A DNA stretch of 64,000 nucleotides from Babylonia areolata (GCF_041734735.1 NC_134882.1:17690915-17754914); one strand, 5' to 3'; numbered from the stretch's first letter, positions 37,101 to 47,100 are shown. The notes: generated by a model from the sequence alone, not told the origin. Made by a program: numbers and translations.

Positions 37101-38155
37101 GATTTATTTTTACAGAAAAAATCATAACATGATTTGACCCTTTCTGAGTGATGATGCAATCTTTCAGTTTCACACACAGAAACACGAACATACAGAACCC
37201 CCCCCCCCACACACACACACACACACCCCTTCCCCCAACCCCCACACATACACATGCTTTTGCACTTTCACACTCTATCTGAACTCACATAATACATAAT
37301 TACCAACACATAAAACTGAGATGCTTTGATTGCCTTGAAGCATTTAACCTGCTCCCCCCCACCCCCTCCCTCACCCCCTCCACTTCCCCCAACACTTTCT
37401 CAACACTCTTTTTGTTTTGTTCTGCTTATAGGTACCTGACTGACCTGCCAAACATGACAGTGTCAGGTTATTCACTGATCCAGGAGAGTGGGGCCAATGG
37501 CAGTCTGACTACTGGGCTAGCAGCAACAGAGCAGGCCTGGCACAGGCAGGCACTCAGTTTACAGCATTTCAAAACATCCGACCCACCCACCCCTCTTTGC
37601 ACAGGCTTCCAGCCAACACAACCCTTCCAGCAGTTTGAGCAAAGCACAAGCCTCTATCCTCTCTCCCTCCCACAAGTAATTAGACCAGACCAGACATTCT
37701 CCTACTGAAACAAGTCAACAAGTAAAAAAATATCAGGCAGCAGAGGTGAACCCTACAGAGGAGCTACTGGGATTCCAGAATGAAAGTGTGATGCAAAAAG
37801 AAGCCTGATGGAAGAGAAACAGTGCTGAGTACATCCAGTTATTCAAAAGCAGCATCTCTCATTCTCAGACCAGAAAAATGCAATGGATGGAAACGAGCAG
37901 CAGCTCTGGCCAGAAAAATAATCATTATCTTTCTTTTTCTGCCATTGTCTGTCTTTCTCATATGCCTTGCCTTTGTATGGATAATCAATACATGCTTCAA
38001 TCAGTGAATTTGCACCTATTCTGGATTTCAACACCCTTTTTTTCAGTTTTAGTTGTTTTTAAATAATGAGGTGAACTTGTTCTTTTGTTCACTTTTGTTC
38101 CCTTCCCATCATTACAGATCAGACCATCACTGTGAAAAGACTGATCAATGTGTGT

Positions 38156-38221
<66 letters not shown>

Positions 38222-39395
38222 TTGTGTGTGCACACACATGTGCATGCATGCACATGCGTGTATGTGTGTTATGTTTATTTTACAAAAACTCCAATTCTAA
38301 TTACAGAAAAGAATAACAGTTTAGCATTAAATACATTACCTGCCTGGTACTTTATGGCTCAACATCATAAACAGTTGAGGAAGGTGGCAGAATGGTTAAG
38401 ACACTCAGTCATAATAATCATAATAGTGCATGGTAATTATAAAGTTATAACTTACATGGTGCAAACTCACTACATGATGATTTCAGTAGAAGGTGAGGTG
38501 TGGGGGATGGGGGGGGGTAGAAGGAGGAAGGATCTGGGTTTGAATCCCGCTCACACCCTTTCTCCAAAGTTTGACTGGAAAATCAAACTGAGCACCTAGT
38601 TTTCGGATGAGACAATAAACTGCGGTCCTGTGTGGATCACACATTTGGCACACACTGAAGAAGAACCCATGTTACATGGTAACAAAAGTGTTGTCCTCTG
38701 GCAAAATTCTGCTGAAGAAATCCACTCTCACTGGCACACAAAACAATTTTTTTATGCATGCAATCAAGGCTGAATATAAGCGTACTGGGTTATAAATGCT
38801 GCTGGTATCAGCAGCAAATGTGGTGCAGCATACAGATTTGCAGAAACACAGTGACACCGCCTTGAGAAATTTAAACAGAAACTGAAAACTGAAAGTAAAA
38901 CTATACATAGTCCACTGTGTCATCCACATAGATGAAATTGTATTTGTAACACACACACCACACAAACACACACATCATCATCCACATAAATTCATTTATC
39001 ACACACACACACACACACACACAGACACACACACATATAATCGCACTGATGTTTAACACATTAGACAACAGTGCAATTCACTTATAGACCTACTTTTAAC
39101 AAATTTTTCTCTCTTTTTTTATGATAAGAGTAAGACCTATTTTGATTTCAACCTCAAACTGTGCACTAAATGGGATATTCATTATAATTTTCCAAACTTA
39201 TCTTTAGAAGTCAGCAGCAAAGTCTGCGATTAAAATCATCATGGTCTCCCACTGACAACAGATAAGAATAATACTATAGATACTAGATAGCAACGTTCTG
39301 TTTTCCAAAAGCCCCTGGTATGACTTAAAAAGTAAGCCCTATTATAATATTAAAAACAAAAACTTAGCTAAAATTTAAAAGATAGCAAAAAAGCT

Positions 39396-39433
<38 letters not shown>

Positions 39434-39475
39434 CAGTAACACACACACCACTTAATTTTGTTTACAATACACAAG

Positions 39476-39517
<42 letters not shown>

Positions 39518-41199
39518 TACAATGCAATACATCACAGACTCATACATGCAGTGAATCGAGTGATGCAAACATGTAAACTGTAATGAACCAAACAAAAGAA
39601 AGTGAATACAACCACACATAAGCATACAAACACAAATATGCAGTTCAAGGTCATCAAAATTGCTAATGTTAAGTAACACATCCCTGAAAGGGCCAAAAAT
39701 TGATCTAGATATCTTTTCATTTTACATCTAATGTGCAACAATGTTAAACCAGTTTATCACTTTATGCATAACCTGTCATAATAATCTTCATCAGTTCATG
39801 ACAAGATGCAATTTAAGTCAAAGACTGCATTTGTAAATATATCATGTTACACACAATGTAAATTATGATAAGAAAACTAAAAAGTGTTCAGTTACTGGCT
39901 GAGGATTGGTGCAACCGCAGAGTGGTTAAACTGTAAAAGTGTTGGACTTTCAATCCGAGCCTAGTCACAGCACCTGGTGGTTAAAGGGTGGAGATTTTTC
40001 TGATCTCACTGGTCAACTGATGTGTAGACCTGCCTGAACCCTCTTTGTGTGTACATAAAAAAATCATGCATAAACAAGATCAAATATGCACATGAAAAAT
40101 CCTGTAACCCATGTCAGCATTCAATGGGTTATAGAAACAAGAACATACCTGGCATGCACCACCCCCACCCCCTTCCATGAAAATGGAGTATGACTGCCTG
40201 TAGATATCAGTATATGGTGTGGGTAAAAACGACCATTCACATAAAAGCGGATTTTTAAGCCCTCTCGTTCACTATGTGAGTGAATGTGGGAGTTGCAGTC
40301 CTTGAAAGAAGAAGAATGGTCACTGGCTTTTCTTCTCTTTTTTTCTTTTTTTTTCTTTTTTTTTAACAAATAATAATCAGGCTTATGAAACTTCAGAAAA
40401 TTTATTTTTGTGCTGAACATCATGAAGAATGTGAAATTAATAATTCAATTCAGTTTTTGCTTAGGTGCAATTCAGTTATTTGCTCAGGTACAAAGTTCAG
40501 TTTTTACACAAGTTTACAACTGTGAAATGAATGCATGACATTATTTTGTAGTTGTTCAATAAAACTGCTATACTACAAGTACAAACACAACTACTGCTAC
40601 TATTATCAAATAACATTAATAGTACAAATACAATAACACATTAACAGAACACACTTTTCATTACACCCAGGATACGCAATCTGTTTAAATTTGGATGACA
40701 ATAACAACAGCTAAACTTTCAAAGAAAACATTTTTGTCATAAAAAAGCATATATGAAAAAATATAATAATAATAATAGTAATAATGAGGAAAATAAGAAA
40801 GAACACTACTGTATCCTGTGTTTCAATATCCCCAGGGAAATGCAGAGCTCTGAAGACACATAACATTGATTTGAAGAGTTTTCTTTTTTCTTTTCTTTCT
40901 TTAAAAAATAAATAAATAAATAAAATGATAAATTTGTGTTTTCTCTGAACCGGCACACTGAAATCTTGAGATTAGAGAGCTTGAGAATGAGAGAGGGCTG
41001 AGCTTGAGAATGAGAGAGACAAACAGACAGACATTATTTTATCTGCACGCATGCATGTGTATGTTTGTGTGGGTGCAAATTTTATTGGGGTTACTGGCAT
41101 GTAATCTGTCTTCCTATGACTTGAGAGTATGAGTCTAGACTTTGGTGAAAAAGGCTGTTACTTTTATTTCTAAAACAAGCTTGCCATCTTTTCTTTTTC

Positions 41200-41236
<37 letters not shown>

Positions 41237-41517
41237 CTTTTTGTTTGTTTTGTTGTTGCTGTTGTCAGTACCCATCTGTAGTGATCTATTACACTGTACT
41301 ACAACTCTGACAATGGCACTGGCAGCAACCACTTCCAAGGTGAAACTGACAGGAAGTCTTCTGTAAGAGACTAAGAGTAAGAGGCTGGGACTGAGAGAGC
41401 TCAAGAGCTAAGTGAGTGGGAGGGAGAAAGAGCTTGAGAGAGAGACAGCTCTGGAGAGAGTAGTGAAAGAAAGAGTGAGACTATATGACTGTCTCTCAAT
41501 GAAACTGACAGAATGTG

Positions 41518-41548
<31 letters not shown>

Positions 41549-42455
41549 AGCAGATTCATGAGCATCCTTCCCCCCACCCCACCACCACCCTCCCCCCATC
41601 CCCCAGCTGGATGACAACGATGGTCATCATCGATCTCGATGGACACACCACCACCACCACCACCACCACCATTTCTAAGAATCCATACTATGGAGAAAAA
41701 AAGCTGGCAATGTAACCGTGTTTTATTTCACAAACAGTGAAACACACCGGAATGTTTGCCTTTTTCATCAAATGATGCTAATCGTTTTCACTGAACAACA
41801 ACACTGATAATGGTAACAACCACACCCAATGTGAGACTGTGAGGACACCAGTTACAAAACTTATCATAGTCAATATTCAATATAAAAAAGCACAAAAGTG
41901 AAAATTTGTGAAACAAAGTTCTGACTCCTTTCATTGTCAATCTTGCTTCCTGCCACACCCCCACTTCGCCTCACTGGTCAGTCCTTGTCTCTCTTCATAG
42001 CTTCTGAACAGATATGACCTGTCTATATGAATTATTAGATATTCCACACCTGATTATAAAATACAATATTACTGCAAAAATAAACAAACAAAAAAGATCC
42101 CTCAAGCTGGCAATCATAAAACTAAAAGATTAAAACATGATATATGACATGACAATGTATTCAATAGAAATCTAAATAATACTTACCAACTGTCTTCTTC
42201 ATCTTTCAAGGAAAGATCATCTATATCCAGTACATCTACGTCATCGAGGCCTCCAGAATCAGATTCTGACTCCTTCTGATGGTTTATGTTTTGAGTGAGA
42301 ACAGCCTTTTCCGAAACATCTCCGTTCGGAAGAGATTCCAACCCGAATTTCTGCTTGGAACGAAGCACTTCATTCTGCTTTTCTAGCTTTTTCACCAATT
42401 CCTGTAGTTTCTTCACCTCATCCTCAGTCTCAATAAAGTTTTCAGATGATTCCAT
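27342..42455 (-). CDS. SLAIN: SLAIN motif-containing microtubule plus-tip protein (whole gene, 9 exons)
   Basis: The coding exons, in order, are 42455-42187, 36176-36031, 35385-35239, 34174-34019, 32142-32101, 30554-30486, 30168-30064, 29509-29188 and 27411-27342. Phases agree throughout and give 441 residues (human SLAIN1/2 have about 570). Residues 14-35 (EVKKLQELVKKLEKQNEVL) match the SLAIN2 N-terminal coiled coil. DEEDSWLYSSPKPPTP matches its ESWLYSSPKK signature. Further matches are TDVEKLARQQEE|SLRQ (human TDVQILARMQEESLRQ), RRSVPNMSR (human RRSLPNLSR) and the C-terminal ESWRDGCF (human DSWKDGCY). Vertebrate SLAINs link ch-TOG/XMAP215 to EB proteins at growing microtubule ends. SGIP in the last exon is an SxIP-type EB-binding motif. 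No paralogue assignment is possible, as invertebrates generally have one SLAIN gene. Three splice junctions carry tandem copies in the introns. Confidence 0.95.
28020..28300. repeat. (CT)n(CA)n and (AAT)n microsatellites with SINE-like segment
   Basis: CT then CA runs at 28028-28084 and (AAT)n at 28160-28187. The following GTACTTATATGGCTC and CCAAGCGCCTCAC resemble the common short dispersed repeat that reads ATAGCGCTT...AAGCGCTTCAC in many invertebrates. All in the last SLAIN intron. Confidence 0.6.
28325..29235 (-). repeat. Tandem copies of the SLAIN exon 8 end and its donor (eight decayed plus the true one)
   Basis: The true junction (minus strand, CCTAGAAG|GTGAGTAG at 29188) and the preceding about 45 coding bases are repeated in the intron with CTAG anchors near 29091, 28988, 28891, 28791, 28677, 28563, 28436 and 28331, spaced 97-127 bp. 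Copies still translate as PSAGVVRSSLPSPRR or similar, like the true PAAGVVRSSLPTPRR. Two keep CTAGAAG|GTGTGTGG and the one nearest the exon keeps AAT|GTGAGTGG. Units include about 50 bp of intron with a pyrimidine-rich stretch. Confidence 0.93.
29188..29509 (-). CDS. SLAIN: SLAIN exon 8
   Basis: A 322-nt exon (residues 312-418), acceptor GTTATTCCAG, donor AG|GTGAGT. It is GC-rich compared with its surroundings. It encodes RRSVPNMSRLQYP, a Ser/Pro-rich linker and the RSGLPTPRRGIPRPA tail, rich in basic residues and prolines as in the EB and microtubule binding part of SLAIN2. Confidence 0.93.
29505..29830 (-). repeat. Tandem copies of the SLAIN exon 8 acceptor
   Basis: The true acceptor (minus strand CGTTATTCCAG|AGTCAG at 29510) is preceded in the intron by four related sites at about 29555, 29603, 29688 and 29786. 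Each reads TTCCAG or ATTCCAG followed by a piece similar to AGTGCTCCATGAGAATG. All keep an intact AG with a U-rich tract. Frames from at least two of them hit stops before the true exon. Confidence 0.85.
30064..30168 (-). CDS. SLAIN: SLAIN exon 7
   Basis: 105 nt, phase 1 to 1, acceptor TTTTATGCAG, donor TCAG|GTAATC. It encodes a polar Ser/Pro segment with SPRTLQQHSTPYSG, equivalent in place to the Ser-Pro repeats of human SLAIN2. Confidence 0.85.
30486..30554 (-). CDS. SLAIN: SLAIN exon 6
   Basis: 69 nt, phase 1 to 1. The donor GACC|GTAAGT is good. The acceptor ACTATGTCAG was chosen among several nearby AGs because only it keeps the frame that reads ASDTDNSGSPIGSNRSSPAQ. The exact start is the least certain of this gene. 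Confidence 0.7.
31600..31984 (-). mobile_element. tRNA-derived SINE (family A), copy 3
   Basis: Well preserved copy. The tRNA-like head on the minus strand reads GGCGCTATAGCCAAGTGGTT near 31960-31980. Its tail is a short TTC/GAA-type run near 31600. It lies in the SLAIN intron upstream of exon 6. Confidence 0.85.
32101..32142 (-). CDS. SLAIN: SLAIN exon 5, a 42-nt micro-exon
   Basis: Minus strand, acceptor TGTTGCAG, donor AGAG|GTTGGT, 42 nt, phase 1 to 1. It reads SLRQSMATYTSPKR when joined to exon 4, which gives ARQQEE|SLRQ, matching human ARMQEESLRQ across the junction. Skipping keeps the frame, so it may be alternatively used. Confidence 0.82.
33203..33446. mobile_element. TTAA MITE with perfect 18-bp inverted ends
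   Basis: A 244-bp element from TTAACCCTTTCACCGCCA to its exact inverse TGGCGGTGAAAGGGTTAA. The TTAA at each end is both the usual target and terminal motif of piggyBac-like families. No coding capacity. The perfect ends suggest a young insertion. It lies in a SLAIN intron. Confidence 0.88.
33722..34060 (-). repeat. Tandem copies of the SLAIN exon 4 end and its donor
   Basis: The true junction (minus strand TTAGCTAGACAGCAAGAAG then AAA|GTGAGTTCTT) is echoed downstream in the intron near 33961-33990, 33909-33945, 33846-33873, 33795-33830 and 33722-33752. The copy at 33795-33830 keeps AAGAAGAAA|GTGAGTTCTT exactly. Another has GCGAGT and the last has GTAAGC. Units are 50-75 bp and separated by A/T runs. 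Confidence 0.88.
34019..34174 (-). CDS. SLAIN: SLAIN exon 4
   Basis: 156 nt, phase 1 to 1, acceptor GAATTTACAG, donor AA|GTGAGT. It encodes an acidic/basic linker ending TTDVEKLARQQEE, which matches the conserved TDVQILARMQEE helix of human SLAINs. Confidence 0.93.
34802..34985. repeat. 90-bp direct duplication
   Basis: Two adjacent copies starting at CCTACTACAG (34802 and 34892) are almost identical. Intronic. Confidence 0.85.
35030..35170. repeat. 47-bp degenerate tandem repeat
   Basis: Three to four units with CTGTAGAGGTC and ATCATCTATCAC. It lies 70 bp from the exon 3 donor but shows no similarity to the exon, unlike the junction arrays elsewhere in this gene. Confidence 0.75.
35239..35385 (-). 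CDS. SLAIN: SLAIN exon 3
   Basis: 147 nt, phase 1 to 1, acceptor TTGATGACAG, donor CAG|GTACAT. It reads a Ser/Thr-rich stretch with TPSLGTNTSPTK and RSTEESQKPYTPTRP, similar in character to the STPVRPP region of human SLAIN2. Confidence 0.88.
35770..36490. repeat. GT and CA microsatellites flanking SLAIN exon 2
   Basis: (GT)n at 35772-35850 on one side and interrupted (CA)n with GAGTGACA variants at 36402-36490 on the other side of exon 2. Confidence 0.85.
36031..36176 (-). CDS. SLAIN: SLAIN exon 2
   Basis: 146 nt, acceptor GTGTTTACAG, donor GGA|GTAAGT. Joined to exon 1 it gives DSWLYSSPKPPTPQ, then YKWVRQDFDHPSPELESARR and LLFKLNEVAR. These are direct counterparts of the human [20 protein letters not shown] and IHKLDQ stretches. 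Confidence 0.95.
36500..38740. other. SLAIN intron 1 sequence without recognised features
   Basis: AT-rich intron DNA with a CA tract near 37200-37226, a C-rich stretch 37350-37390 and a long (GT)n at 38150-38240. The open frame at 37412-37708 lacks conserved content or usable splice borders. Confidence 0.5.
38753..38892 (+). mobile_element. Short SINE (family B), old decayed copy
   Basis: Recognisable by ATGTGGTGCAGCATACAGATT, AGTGACACCGCCTTGAG and the tail AACTGAAAACTGAA, but with many substitutions compared with the copies at 3841 and 46996. Confidence 0.55.
39390..39518. repeat. (CA)n and (CT)n microsatellites
   Basis: CA runs at about 39400-39428 and a CT then CA run at 39478-39518, SLAIN intron 1. 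Confidence 0.9.
39903..40318 (+). mobile_element. tRNA-derived SINE (family A), copy 4
   Basis: The only plus-oriented copy. Its head is GGTGCAACCGCAGAGTGGTTAA at the left, the body includes TCCTGTAACCCATGTCAGC, and the tail is GAAAGAAGAAGAA. Together with the other copies it defines a family of about 360-410 bp with an (AAG)n-type tail. Confidence 0.85.
41204..41680. repeat. GT tracts and (CAC)n repeat in SLAIN intron 1
   Basis: (GT)n at 41202-41234 and 41520-41549, a GAGAGAGCTTGAGA-type degenerate repeat before it, and (CAC)n at 41645-41672. Confidence 0.85.
42187..42455 (-). CDS. SLAIN: SLAIN exon 1
   Basis: It starts at the ATG at 42455-42453 and ends at AGTTG|GTAAGT (phase 2). It encodes MESSENFIETEDEVKKLQEL and the rest of the coiled coil, a Ser/Asp-rich linker, then DVLDIDDLSLKDEEDSW. 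Start choice follows the human protein, which also begins a few residues before the coiled coil. Confidence 0.95.
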
Positions 42456-42499
42456 ATTGTGTTTCTTGCAAAATGCACCGATCAGACCAACTCTTTCAC

Positions 42500-42600
42500 A
42501 TCTTCCATAGAACTCCTATCGAAAAATAGCCAGCCGCCATATTTACACAGAAGGCGCATGCGTATTACTGCTTCCGTGTGACCTCGCTTCTCCCCAAAAT
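42500..42600 (-). promoter_or_regulatory. Probable SLAIN promoter: YY1-like, NRF1-like and ETS-like sites
   Basis: On the minus strand, AATATGGCGGC (42533-42543) fits YY1, GCGCATGCG (42554-42562) is a near NRF1 half-palindrome and CACGGAAGC (around 42570-42577) has the ETS core. They lie 80-120 bp upstream of the ATG, with no TATA box, as in broad housekeeping promoters. Confidence 0.45.
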
Positions 42601-42688
42601 GTTAGAAGCACAGGCGCCAGCACATTTATTTATTTATGTATAAATATGTATGTAGGTATGTTTGTATGTATGAATCTGTCTGTTTAAT

Positions 42689-42810
42689 CGCACTTTAGCA
42701 TCCTAAATTCAGCTCCAATAAGTCTGGATGCTAAAGTGCCGTTCATTCCGCCCCCCTTTAGAATCCTAAATAATTCAGCTCCAATAAATTAGGATGTTAG
42801 AGTGCGACCG
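42689..42810. repeat. Nested inverted repeat upstream of SLAIN
   Basis: GCACTTTAGCATCC (42690-42703) pairs perfectly with GGATGCTAAAGTGC (42726-42739). An outer, less perfect partner TTAGGATGTTAGAGTGCGA ends at about 42810. The inner segment TTCAGCTCCAATAA is also repeated directly. It looks like a very small MITE or a collapsed pair of element ends. Confidence 0.7.
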
Positions 42811-42899
42811 TAGTATCCATGTATCTATTTCTATAAAAAAAAATTAATGCAGCACATATCTTTTAGGCTCATCATAATCATCAAGACAGTTGCACTTCA

Positions 42900-43735
42900 C
42901 TTCAAAACCATATAAATGACACAACACTCTTAATTTTGTCATCCATCGGGGCATCAGTCATGGCAACTGAGTAACCGGCTGGCTTTCCTGATCACGACGT
43001 GCACCGACGGTGCAGACGGATGACGAGATCACTGAAAACGGTGATGCGAATTCTCAGCCAGTGTTTACGTCTATGGTGATCTTGACCATTAGCTTTTTAC
43101 CTCTGGGAAACCATGCACCTTCGCCCGCCGTCACTGGCACCGACGGTCGCGGAGCATGGAGATGGTTACCGTATCCCAAAAGACGGACGTCCTCTATGGC
43201 CAGCATGAAGGAAGACTTCACGGCGAGTCTCCTGCTGCCATTCCGCATGCCTTTGATACAGAGATTCATCTGCAAAAAAACTCAGTCACTCCGGCATCGT
43301 AGACTCTCCGCCAATAACTACCGCCCTGTTAGTCAGTTTGACCTGAATCTCAGGTTGGCCCAGGCGTGTGCCTGATGGAGACACAGAGTCAGCCTGAATA
43401 GAGAGAGAGAGAACTGATTCAACATCTGGAGGAGAACAGACTGATCAGTGACTATAAACAACTGAGGCTTGTTTTGCAACGCTCAATCGAAGTATTGCCA
43501 TGAGAATATTCATATTATTATCAGTCTAAAAGAACTGACATAATCTGAATAACTTGTGACAAACTCAGTTGAAAGCTGAGACTAAAAAACTGAGAAGAGA
43601 AAAGAACGCTGCGCATATATGCCATTTTCAGTTTTGTATTTCAAGTACAAGTCGCGTGATTTTCTGTTCAGTTGTAAGTATCACAACAAAATTACGAACA
43701 TCAGTTAAATGTGTACATGGACATTCTGATACTTA
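42900..43735. other. Intergenic segment, partly GC-rich, unassigned
   Basis: 42990-43380 is richer in CpG than its surroundings and contains CACCGACGGT twice, which may mark the remains of an unrecognised element. The frame at 43010-43375 shows no family match I know. 43381-43735 is featureless. Confidence 0.3.
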
Positions 43736-43737
43736 AG

Positions 43738-43880
43738 CACGGGTAGGCCGCATCATCACTGGGGATTCTAGCTCATCAGTATTGTAGCGAGGTGGGGCCG
43801 GCCAAATGATCAACTTAAAAAAAAAATATATCAAGTTATACTGACTGTGTGTGTGTGTGTGTGGATCTGCCATTCCTTGT

Positions 43881-43959
<79 letters not shown>

Positions 43960-43982
43960 ACACACACACACACACACACACA
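43738..43982 (-). repeat. Duplicated unit, left copy, with (CA)n
   Basis: A roughly 110-bp block starting at CACGGGTAGGCCGC and ending at GATCTGCCATTCCTTGTC, then a (CA)n run to 43982. The same block occurs at 45965-46120. On the minus strand both translate as WPAP(P/L)RYNTDELESPVMM, perhaps a relic of an element coding end. Confidence 0.8.
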
Positions 43983-45925
43983 CTGATGAAGACTCTGTCA
44001 ATCTAAAAAAGTCAACCCCACAAAGAGCACAGAATTATATACGTCGTTTGTATCAGTCTGATCTCGATAACATTGGTAACTATATGTTTGAAAATGGTCT
44101 AGCTTTGTCGACTGAAAAAACATGTATGATGTTGTTTAATTCAGGTGGTAACCCATCTAGCACACCCATTTTTAAATTACTTGGTGACGTCATTGATTAT
44201 AAACAGGTAGTGAAGTTTTTAGGCGTTTATCTTACTTCAAAGCTGACATGGAACATTCACTTTGATTACATCTTAACAAAGGCAAGGAAAAGTATCAATT
44301 TTATGAAAATTATAAGCCGCTTACCCTGGGGAATGGATACAAAAACATTGATTCATCTTGCCATGGCCCTTGTAAGATCTACGATAACCTATGCACAAGA
44401 AATATTTTTCAGTGCACCTAAATATATATTACAAAAGATTCAAAGTGTAGACTGTAAGGCTATCAAAATTGCCCTCGGAGTGCCCTCTCATGCATCCAAT
44501 CAGGAAACATACAGCCGGAATTCTTCCCTTAAATGAACATCGTGAGTTAGCAACAGCAAAATTCGCTGTGAGGTACACTTCAATGACAAAAAATGTCATT
44601 GCTGATGAACTGACAGTAAGATCAGACATTGATTTTCCTAAAAGAGCTAAAGCCATCCCATCACAAGAAACAGTTGCAACTTACATTTCAAATCTGTTAA
44701 AAGAATCTGAAGTTAACATGAAAGAGTTAGCTGCAAAACCACATCATTCTCCTGTTCCTTTTTGGGAAATGTTGAAAGCGGATTTTGATATCACTTATTC
44801 TGAAACAAAAAAGGAAGAAAACATCAATATCACGACAAGTAATGCCAGAATTCATATAACAGAAAAATATCAGAATCATCTCCATGTATTTACAGATGGA
44901 TCTGTTCTTGATGACAAAAACGCTGATGCGGCTTTCTATATTCCTGCCTTTAAAGTTGAAAAATCTTACTTTATTGGAAAACACCTTTCCATATTCACAG
45001 CTGAGCTAATTGCTATTATACAAGCTCTGAACTACTTAGTGAGCCATCAAATAGTTTTCTCGAAAATAGCATTCTTTGTTGATTCCAAATCAGTACTTTA
45101 TGCTCTAGAACTATTCAGCCTTGAAACAAGACCTGACTTAGTTATTGAGGCAAATCATTTGGTACATTGCTTAAGGATTAAAGGGACTGAGATCAGTTTT
45201 TGTTGGGTGCCTTCTCATGTGGGCATTCTTGGCAATGAAATTGTTGATAAAGCAGCTAAAAGAGGAGCGCAAGATTCAGAAAAATCGACAAAAGTACATG
45301 TCCGTCTCTCCGTAAAAGAGGCATACACTTTGTTAGAAAAATCAGCATGGGGTCGATTTCATAACCGATGGAAGTTAAAGTTTTTAAACCATAAAGGAAC
45401 ATTATTCCCCGAGAATATTATTAAAGAAAAGATACCGAATCCATCAGCTTACTATACAAGATTAATAACCTCTACTTTCTTCCGTATAAAACTTGATGCG
45501 CTGAAGATAAAATATAGTAAAAATGTTACATGCATCTGTGGTAAGCAGTTCAGCTTGCATCATTGTTTGTTTCACTGCCAGCAGTTACGTACCTTCTTGC
45601 CCAAGTATTTCAAAGAGAATAATAATTCTGCAGATGATTTTTGTAAAGTTATTTCCGACGAGGTTCTTATGGTCGAACTTTCACAGGCATTAGTTCATAG
45701 CCCTATTTCTACATTCCTTTAATGCACTTCAGAATTGTGTTAATGGTTTCTGATTATTTAAATTATTATTATTGAATTGTTTCTGTTAAATGTAATAGCA
45801 TGTTAGTTATACCCCATGCCCCCACCCCATCCCACCCCACCCCTTTAATTTTTTTTTTTTTTTTTTTTTTTAACGTCTAATATCACTGATAGTGAAAAGA
45901 CGCTAAACAAAAGAACGAACGAACA
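43982..45925 (+). mobile_element. 5'-truncated non-LTR retrotransposon (LINE) with RNase H domain, I/Jockey-like
   Basis: The fragment opens after the polymerase core of the reverse transcriptase and covers the thumb (ALSTEKTCMMLFNS, FLGVYLTSKLTW), then an RNase H domain and a C-terminal CIC...HHCLFHC zinc-type motif. The RNase H acidic residues are all visible: FTDGS, TAELIAI, FVDSKS and GNEIVDKAAK, with CWVPSHVGI between. One frame change near 44490 separates the two open frames (43982-44536 and 44469-45722). The 3' UTR has a long T run (45850-45872) and ends in ACGTCTAATATCACTGATAG and a short (GAAC)n tail. Possible target-site duplication: CACACTGACACACAC before and after (near 43953 and 45923). 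RNase H places it in the I/Jockey/R1/LOA group. Confidence 0.88.
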
Positions 45926-45964
45926 CACTGACACACACAAGACTGTAATACAGCTCGTCAGTTC

Positions 45965-46180
45965 ACCACGGGTAGGCCGCATCATCACTGGGGATTCTAG
46001 CTCATCAGTATTGTAGCGAAGTGGGGCCGGCCAAATGATCAACTTAAAAAAAAAAAAATCAAGTTATACTGACTGTGTGTGTGTGTGTGTGTGTGTGTGG
46101 ATCTGCCATTCCTTGTCACACACACACACACACTGACACACACAAGGCACACACTGACACACACAAGACTGTAATACAGA
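45965..46180 (-). repeat. Duplicated unit, right copy
   Basis: Nearly identical to 43738-43875, followed by GT and CA tracts and a second copy of AAGACTGTAATACAG(A/C)TCGTCAG, which also precedes it at 45940-45962. The duplication therefore extends past the block itself. Confidence 0.8.
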
Positions 46181-46189
46181 TCGTCAGCG

Positions 46190-46960
46190 GTTCACCGGCT
46201 CATTTCACTTGAGACGCGGAAAGCCGACTGGGACCCGGAAAACCGTACAACCGAAATTAGAAAGCTTTCAGGACATGATATTACGTATTTACTGACAGAA
46301 CTTGAGGTGAGCACTTGAGGGGTGACCTGCGCTGCACTGACGGTGGAATTCACAGGTTTGGACGAAGTTGTCGAACCCCGGCCCAGTGAACTGCATGGGT
46401 TTCAGCTGTAACCGGCCCCCCGTCAGGGCCCCGCACTGCCACGGAGTCAACTGATCCGCCGTACACTACTCATGGTACCACTCCCACTGTGGCCATTCCC
46501 CACCTCTGTAATACTGATTATGAAGTTTAGTCAATCGGCAAGCCGGGGCTGATGGCAATTTTTTACTATCACCTCGCCGCATCTGTCGTAGACGGACCGG
46601 CTCACTCAGCTTCAGTGCTGCGGCTGCCACGGCATGCACTCAGCCTGACATTTCTGTGATCGATTCGTTGCCATATTCCTCTCATCGTTTGACTAGTAGT
46701 CTCACGTGGGAAGGATATGTCAGTACAGGGCTCCCAGTCAGAAAGTTGACTGACGAACTGGGAACAGCATGGACCAGTGACAAAAGTGTCACATTGGCTG
46801 TGGGTCATCATGATTGCCGCAGTCTCGCTTCAGTCAATCGGATGTCCGTCGTGATGTGCCTGAACGAATGACAAGTACCGTCCCCACACTCACTCTTCCT
46901 TGAATGGTCAGACCGTATCATCTCAGTGAGACAGGTGTCGGCATCAAACTCCAAATGGAC
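46190..46960. other. CpG-rich intergenic segment, unassigned
   Basis: Contrasts with neighbouring AT-rich DNA. Contains CCGGCCCCCCGTCAGGGCCC and other GC-rich motifs. No conserved frame. It may be an untranslated end of a mobile element next to the duplicated unit. Confidence 0.3.
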
Positions 46961-46995
46961 AGTTTTTTGTTTTGTTTTGTTTTTCAGTAATTCAC

Positions 46996-47100
46996 ATGGG
47001 CTGCTGCTGGTCAGGCATCTGCTTGGCAGATGTGGTGTAGCGTATATGGATTTGTCCGAACGCAGTGACGCCTCCTTGAGCTACTGAAACTGAAACTGTT
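46996..47100 (+). mobile_element. Short SINE (family B), young copy
   Basis: Almost identical to the core at 3860-3970, from GCTGCTGGTCAGGCATCTGC to an (ACTGAA)2 tail. The 5' end lacks about 20 bp present in the 3841 copy. Confidence 0.75.

Noticed and set aside
37412-37708. 98-codon plus-strand frame with an apparent acceptor upstream
   Set aside because: No family match, lies within SLAIN intron 1, and its composition drifts into low complexity. No partner exons seen.
44469-45722. Host ribonuclease H gene
   Set aside because: The domain is fused to a reverse transcriptase remnant upstream and a LINE-type 3' end downstream, so it belongs to the retrotransposon.
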